DNA of 8,783 nucleotides from DASPKW01 sp038244055. Its GTDB lineage: Bacteria > Planctomycetota > Phycisphaerae > Tepidisphaerales > Tepidisphaeraceae. The position numbers were made by a program, and so were the translations under genes. Position 1 is the first letter of the stretch, and each line of letters opens with the position of its first letter. The notes under the pieces were generated by a model, which did no database searches, had not been told where the DNA came from, and saw nothing but the letters and a program-made list of their open reading frames with translations. Where the stretch lies: the NCBI GenBank assembly GCA_038244055.1, contig JBBRTW010000304.1, positions 1 through 8,783 of the forward strand, read 5' to 3'. Below, piece after piece: positions 5,265-8,783 of the stretch.

Positions 5265-6869
5265 TCATCCCATCGCCTCCATGCCCTCCGTCGCGCTGAT
5301 CTTGTGATCGGCGCATTTGGCGGGCATGAGGAACGTCACCGCGAACTGGACGACGACGACACAGAGCATCGCGATGAAAACCCAGGTGAGGCCGGATGCG
5401 ATGGTGTCCTGAGCGCGTTGGGCCAATTCGGGGGGAATGCGCACCGCCGAATGGGGATCGAGCGGGTTGGCCAGGCTCACCCCTAATCGATGCAGCTCAT
5501 CCATCTTTTCCTTCGAGACGGCTTTGAAAAGGGCGTAGAGCGCCGCCACGCCGAGCGAGCCGCCGACACTGCGGAAGAAGGTGATAGTCGAGGTGACCGC
5601 GCCGCGCTGGTGCCACGGCACCGCATCCTGGGCGGCCAGCAGGAAGCTCATCGAGGCGAAACCAAAGCCCAGCCCGCAGAGCGCGAGGACGGCCGTCAAA
5701 ACGATATGGCTCGCGCCGGTCCAGGCGCAGATCACCAACCCGGAGAAAGCCAGCAGCATGATCGCGCCGCCGACCAGCGCCGTGCGGCGAAAGCCCCAGC
5801 GAATGAGCAGCGGCGCGGCGATGACGCCGGAGGTGGCCCAGGTGAGCATGACGGGCGTGACGACGGAGGCGGCCGCCGTGACGCCGCCGCCGCGACCCCC
5901 CTGCACATAAAGCGGGACGTAGGTGTCGAGGCTGAGGAAGGCCAGGCCAAAAAGACAACTGCATGCAATGGCCGGGCCGATCACCCGGCTGGTGAGCATC
6001 GCCGGGGAGAGGATCGGATAGGCCGCGCGGCGCTCGTGCCAGAAGAGGAAGATCAAACAGGCGAGGGCGATGGAGGAAAGGATTCCGATCACGCTCCAGG
6101 ACCAGCCATCGGGGCCGAGGTTGGAGGCGACGCCAAGGAGAGTCACGCAGGCGGCTGAGAGGGCAGCCACGCCGGGAAGATCCAGATCGGCGGGGTGGGG
6201 CTTTTCGTAATCGTGATATTTCCACATGAGAACGATCAATCCCAGCGCGCCGAGGGGCAGGTTGACCCAGAAGACCGACCGCCAGCCGAGCGTGACGACG
6301 AGGAATGCCCCCAGCGCCGGCCCGGCCAATGCGGCGCTGCCCCAGACCATGCTGAAGAAACCCTGGATCTTGGCGCGCTCCCTGAGCGTGAAAATATCGG
6401 CCGCGATGGTCAGCACCACGGGCATAATCCCCCCGGCCCCCAGGCCCTGGATGCCGCGATAGATGACGAGCTGAACCATCGACTGCGCGAACGCGGCCAG
6501 GATGCTGCCGAGCATGAAGAGGGATATCGCGCCGATGATCACGCGCTTTCGCCCCAGTGTATCGGCCAGGCGTCCATACAGCGGCATGGAGAGCATCGAG
6601 GCGAGGAGGAAGATGGAGGTGACCCAGGAGTAATGCTCCATGCCCTGAAGATCGCCGATGATGGTGGGCATGGAGGTGCTGGTGATGGTCTGCTCCATGG
6701 AGGCGAGCACCATGACGAGCATGAGGGCGGCCAGGACGAAGCGGCGATCGAGCCCCCGGCCGCGGGGGGTGGAGGGGTCGGAGGGGTACGAGGGGTCCGA
6801 GGGGTCCGAGGGGTCCGAGGGTGGATCGATGGCGATGGATGCGGGCTCTGCGGCCTCCTGGGTTCCCAT
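5265..6869 (-). CDS. MFS transporter, DHA2 (EmrB/QacA-type) drug:proton antiporter family
   Basis: 534 residues with 14 hydrophobic segments by eye, the count typical of DHA2 drug:proton antiporters of the inner membrane. TM1 carries a D1-like motif around S57-M-E-Q-T-I, with Glu59 where Asp is common. Motif A is GRLADTLGRKR (99-109). The RGIQGLGAGGIMP loop and the motif C segment AGPALGAF in TM5 support antiport. Substrates cannot be read from sequence; family members export cationic dyes, antibiotics or metabolites. The cytoplasmic N-terminus is odd: residues 17-33 are a Pro-Ser-Asp/Tyr repeat encoded by a 9-bp tandem repeat. The ATG at 6869 is the only ATG, GTG or TTG start between TM1 and the in-frame upstream stop, so the repeat is presumably translated. 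No Shine-Dalgarno is visible. It lies 60 bp after the glycosyltransferase gene and is possibly co-transcribed with it. Confidence 0.93.
   Translation of the reverse strand: MGTQEAAEPASIAIDPPSDPSDPSDPSYPSDPSTPRGRGLDRRFVLAALMLVMVLASMEQTITSTSMPTIIGDLQGMEHYSWVTSIFLLASMLSMPLYGRLADTLGRKRVIIGAISLFMLGSILAAFAQSMVQLVIYRGIQGLGAGGIMPVVLTIAADIFTLRERAKIQGFFSMVWGSAALAGPALGAFLVVTLGWRSVFWVNLPLGALGLIVLMWKYHDYEKPHPADLDLPGVAALSAACVTLLGVASNLGPDGWSWSVIGILSSIALACLIFLFWHERRAAYPILSPAMLTSRVIGPAIACSCLFGLAFLSLDTYVPLYVQGGRGGGVTAAASVVTPVMLTWATSGVIAAPLLIRWGFRRTALVGGAIMLLAFSGLVICAWTGASHIVLTAVLALCGLGFGFASMSFLLAAQDAVPWHQRGAVTSTITFFRSVGGSLGVAALYALFKAVSKEKMDELHRLGVSLANPLDPHSAVRIPPELAQRAQDTIASGLTWVFIAMLCVVVVQFAVTFLMPAKCADHKISATEGMEAMG
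6772..6825 (-). repeat. 9-bp tandem repeat within the MFS coding sequence
   Basis: On the + strand, five 9-nt units of the form GAGGGGTNN run from 6772 to 6816 (three are GAGGGGTCC, one TCG and one TAC), followed by a decayed sixth unit to 6825. Read on the minus strand in the MFS frame each unit gives Pro-Ser-Asp, or Pro-Ser-Tyr for one. A unit length divisible by three lets the array change size without breaking the frame. Confidence 0.88.
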
Positions 6870-6929
6870 GAGGCTAGGGTAGGCGCGCGGGGGGGCGGGG
6901 TAAAGGGATGGGAAGAAAGATGAGGAGTA

Positions 6930-8186
6930 TCACATTGAATTGTCAGGGAGATGAACATGAGCGGGGCGGGGGCCGCCTAAGACGTAGTCGTAGGCCTGGC
7001 GGAGTTTGGCGACTTGCGCGGGCCAGGCGAATTGTTCGACGATGAGCCGACGGCCGCGGCGGCCCATTTCGCGGCGGGCTTCGGGGGAGAGGGACATGGC
7101 CTCGGCCAGCGCGGCCTGAAGTGGTTCGACGCCGACATCGATCCACCAGCCGCAATTGCGATTCTCGGCGGCGATCTGTTCCCACGGCGCGGTCTTGCTG
7201 GCGATGATGGGGACCTCGCAGGCGAGTGCTTCGCCGAAGACGATGCCGAAGTTTTCCCAGTCGCTGGGCATGACCAGCAGATCGGCCGAGCGGAGGAGGC
7301 TGAGCTTGACGGAAGGATCCCAGATCGGCCCCGTGAAAGTGGTGGCATCGCTGACGCCCGCTTGGTGGACGGCATTACGGACGATCCGCGCGTAGGGGAC
7401 ATCATCCGGGCCGGCGATGACCAGGTGCCAGTCGGGGAATTGCTTGCGGAGGTTTCCCCAGGCTTGCGCCAGGCGCGGCAGTCCCTTTTTGGAATTGATG
7501 AAGCCGAGGTAGAGGATGCGGCGCCTGCCTTTGAGGACCGGCCAGCGGGAGATGATGGATTGCTCATCGCGATCATCGGCGGCCGGGGTGTAGTGATCGG
7601 CATCGATCCCGAGGGGGACAACCGCGATCGGCGCTTTGACGCCATAAGCGCGGATGTGGTCCATCTCCTGCACGGAGGTCGCGTGAATCATGGCGGCGCA
7701 GCGGAGGTTCTTGCGTTCGAAGGGTGCGGAGAGGAGCTTGATAAATCGGCCGTGCTTCAGCAAATCCGGATAGAGCCCGCCGTGGGTGGAAATGACCAGG
7801 GGAATGCTCCGCCGCATCGCCTCGCGCCGAGCCGCGACGCCCGGCCAATGGCGGAGGCTGTGAACGTGAATGAGGTCGGCCGGGCCTAGATTGCGAAGGT
7901 TCTTTTTGAGGGTCCAGGAGAAGGCGATCGATGCGGGGCCGGTGAGCTGGCCGGCGCTGAGGGGGATATCGCCGTAGCGGGCGGTGTCGGTTTCGAAAAA
8001 TGGATCGGCCAGGCTGACGGCTCGGGCATCGATCCCCTGCTCGCCGGCGCGTTCGAGAAATCCCCAGATGGCGGCCGCGACTCCACCACCTTTGCGGGAA
8101 AGCCAGGGTGTGACATGGACGGCGCGAACGCGCACAAGGGCGCGATTCGTAGATGCGCTGGAGGCTTGGGTTGGATGATCCGCCAC
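6930..8186 (-). CDS. Glycosyltransferase family 4 (GT-B fold)
   Basis: 418 residues. Retaining GT-B glycosyltransferase; such cytoplasmic or membrane-associated enzymes move a sugar from a nucleotide-sugar donor to a lipid, glycan or metabolite. The N-terminal acceptor domain starts at VHVTPWLSRKGGGV (glycine-rich loop at 33-35) and holds LIHVHSLRHW (105-114) and STHGGLYPDLL. The donor domain starts after VVPLGID and contains LYLGFINSKKGL, the nucleotide-binding-type strand, and the E-x7-E signature as E311 and E319 in ENFGIVFGEA. Donor and acceptor cannot be assigned. The start at 8186 is GTG; a TAA lies four codons upstream, so the only other likely start is the GTG at 8135 (residue 18). 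No Shine-Dalgarno is seen. Its TGA stop is in the same frame as the MFS start, with 20 sense codons between. No wzx/wzy or other polysaccharide genes lie nearby in the window. Confidence 0.92.
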   Translation of the reverse strand: MADHPTQASSASTNRALVRVRAVHVTPWLSRKGGGVAAAIWGFLERAGEQGIDARAVSLADPFFETDTARYGDIPLSAGQLTGPASIAFSWTLKKNLRNLGPADLIHVHSLRHWPGVAARREAMRRSIPLVISTHGGLYPDLLKHGRFIKLLSAPFERKNLRCAAMIHATSVQEMDHIRAYGVKAPIAVVPLGIDADHYTPAADDRDEQSIISRWPVLKGRRRILYLGFINSKKGLPRLAQAWGNLRKQFPDWHLVIAGPDDVPYARIVRNAVHQAGVSDATTFTGPIWDPSVKLSLLRSADLLVMPSDWENFGIVFGEALACEVPIIASKTAPWEQIAAENRNCGWWIDVGVEPLQAALAEAMSLSPEARREMGRRGRRLIVEQFAWPAQVAKLRQAYDYVLGGPRPAHVHLPDNSM

Positions 8187-8268
8187 TGCTGGAGCTTATC
8201 GGCTTTTGTGGAGGAGGGGCAAGAGAGAGTGGCTAACGCGCTACTCGATCGGTGATGCAAATCCTGAC

Positions 8269-8395
8269 GCAAAGAGGCAAAGGTACAAAGGAACAAAGAA
8301 GAAATGGCAACCAGGAAAAGGCGGAATTGAAACCCGCCGAGGCAAAATTCAAATCTTCATTTCTTCTTTGCCCCTTTGCTTCTTTGTACCTTTGC
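8269..8395. repeat. Large imperfect inverted repeat built from RCAAAGnn octamers
   Basis: Four 8-nt units at 8269-8300 (GCAAAGAG, GCAAAGGT, ACAAAGGA, ACAAAGAA) followed by GAAATG face four units of the same type in reverse complement at 8364-8395, preceded by CATTTC. The two 38-nt arms match at about 30 positions when aligned unit by unit. GCAAAGGTACAAAG (8277-8290) is exactly complementary to 8382-8395. The 51-nt loop (8307-8357) contains a 5-bp GGCGG/CCGCC mini-stem. On the minus strand the element lies after the HEAT-like gene and before the glycosyltransferase. It fills most of a 269-bp gap in which I see no gene. Confidence 0.8.
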
Positions 8396-8455
8396 GCCCT
8401 CTTTCCATCGCGGGCCAGAAAATCAGAGATGCGGCGCACTTGCCATTCGCGCGTT

Positions 8456-8783
8456 TCACCGTTCCTGTAACTGCACCTGCACGGGGCCATTGACCGGGCC
8501 GACATCGATCTGCGGGACCGCGCCCTGGGGTTGGGGAACCAAACCAGCGCCGCCGGCCCCTCCAGCGGGCGTTGCGGGCGGGGCCGTCTTGGGGTCCACC
8601 TTATCGAGTTGCTTGAGCACCGAATCGATGCGCTGCTGTGCTTCAGGGGTCTGCGTGGCCCGCATCTGCTTGAGCGTGCCGGTGATCATCGGGCCCATCG
8701 CGACCAGCGCCGTCTCAGCGCGGTCGCGGGCTTTCCAGTCATCGGCGTTGAGCTCGGCCACGATGTCCTTGACCTTCTTGATG
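8456..8783 (-). CDS. C-terminal part of a HEAT-like repeat protein with a Gly/Pro tail (5' end outside the window)
   Basis: The frame is open to the right edge, so only the last 109 residues or so are visible, starting IKKVKDIVAELNADDW. The first half is a helical pair of the HEAT-like type (LNADDWKARDRAETALVAMG, then a second helix around TLKQMRATQ and IDSVLKQLDKV). This resembles the repeat found near the C-terminus of many planctomycete secreted or membrane proteins, which reads roughly as 'D/S-D-x-x-x-R-x-x-A-x-x-x-L-x-x-L-G'. The last 45 residues are a low-complexity Ala/Gly/Pro/Gln tail ending VQVQLQER. A GTG within the visible part (8761) is unlikely to be the start because coding-like sequence continues through it. 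Function cannot be told from this fragment. Confidence 0.75.
   Translation of the reverse strand, partial: IKKVKDIVAELNADDWKARDRAETALVAMGPMITGTLKQMRATQTPEAQQRIDSVLKQLDKVDPKTAPPATPAGGAGGAGLVPQPQGAVPQIDVGPVNGPVQVQLQER

Noticed and set aside
5490..6923. Long + strand open frames opposite the MFS gene
   Set aside because: They are reverse-frame shadows, with Asp/Gly/Glu/Arg-rich products lacking any domain. The minus strand encodes a clear 14-TM transporter.
8269..8395. CRISPR array or small-RNA gene
   Set aside because: The units are only 8 nt with no spacers and face each other in inverted orientation. No cas genes are present, so a tandem-repeat origin is simpler.

Overview
The window is a GC-rich piece of bacterial chromosome with five complete, confidently called genes, one probable small gene and one gene cut by the right edge. 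The gene types point to a planctomycete-like organism (Planctomycetota, perhaps Phycisphaerae): a Tat-exported Gfo/Idh/MocA oxidoreductase, a secreted neutral-ceramidase-like protein with planctomycete-style motifs, a HEAT-like C-terminus followed by a Gly/Pro tail, and a DapL aminotransferase. This placement is an inference from gene types and style; no rRNA or tRNA is present to confirm it.

Layout. Positions 1-31 are a heptamer tandem repeat. Positions 34-405 probably encode a small proline-rich protein (+). Positions 557-1792 encode LL-diaminopimelate aminotransferase (+). Positions 2069-3508 encode a Tat-exported Gfo/Idh/MocA oxidoreductase (+). Positions 3777-5150 encode a Sec-exported ceramidase-like protein (+). 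A perfect 19-bp inverted repeat at 5163-5231 fills the convergent gap. On the minus strand follow a 14-TM DHA2-type MFS transporter (5265-6869), a GT4 glycosyltransferase (6930-8186) and the C-terminus of a larger HEAT-like protein (8456 to the edge).

How the genes relate. No single pathway joins them. DapL makes LL-diaminopimelate for lysine and peptidoglycan. The two exported proteins each have their own strong Shine-Dalgarno and lie in separate gaps of about 250 bp, so they look like independent units of outside-the-cytoplasm metabolism. The glycosyltransferase and MFS genes are 60 bp apart in the same direction and may be co-transcribed.

The most unusual aspect is the non-coding DNA. Nearly every intergenic gap holds short tandem repeats of 7 or 8 bp, each with a different unit. 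A 9-bp version is translated within the start of the MFS gene. In addition, a 19-nt core related to TGGGTGSCAYGGSYAA occurs five times, only between genes and mostly in hairpins. I see no CRISPR array, transposase, phage module or toxin-antitoxin pair, and no clear new multi-gene system. The strongest leads are the repeat families and the ceramidase-like enzyme, which keeps the zinc-site residues but has Asn where the family has its catalytic Ser.
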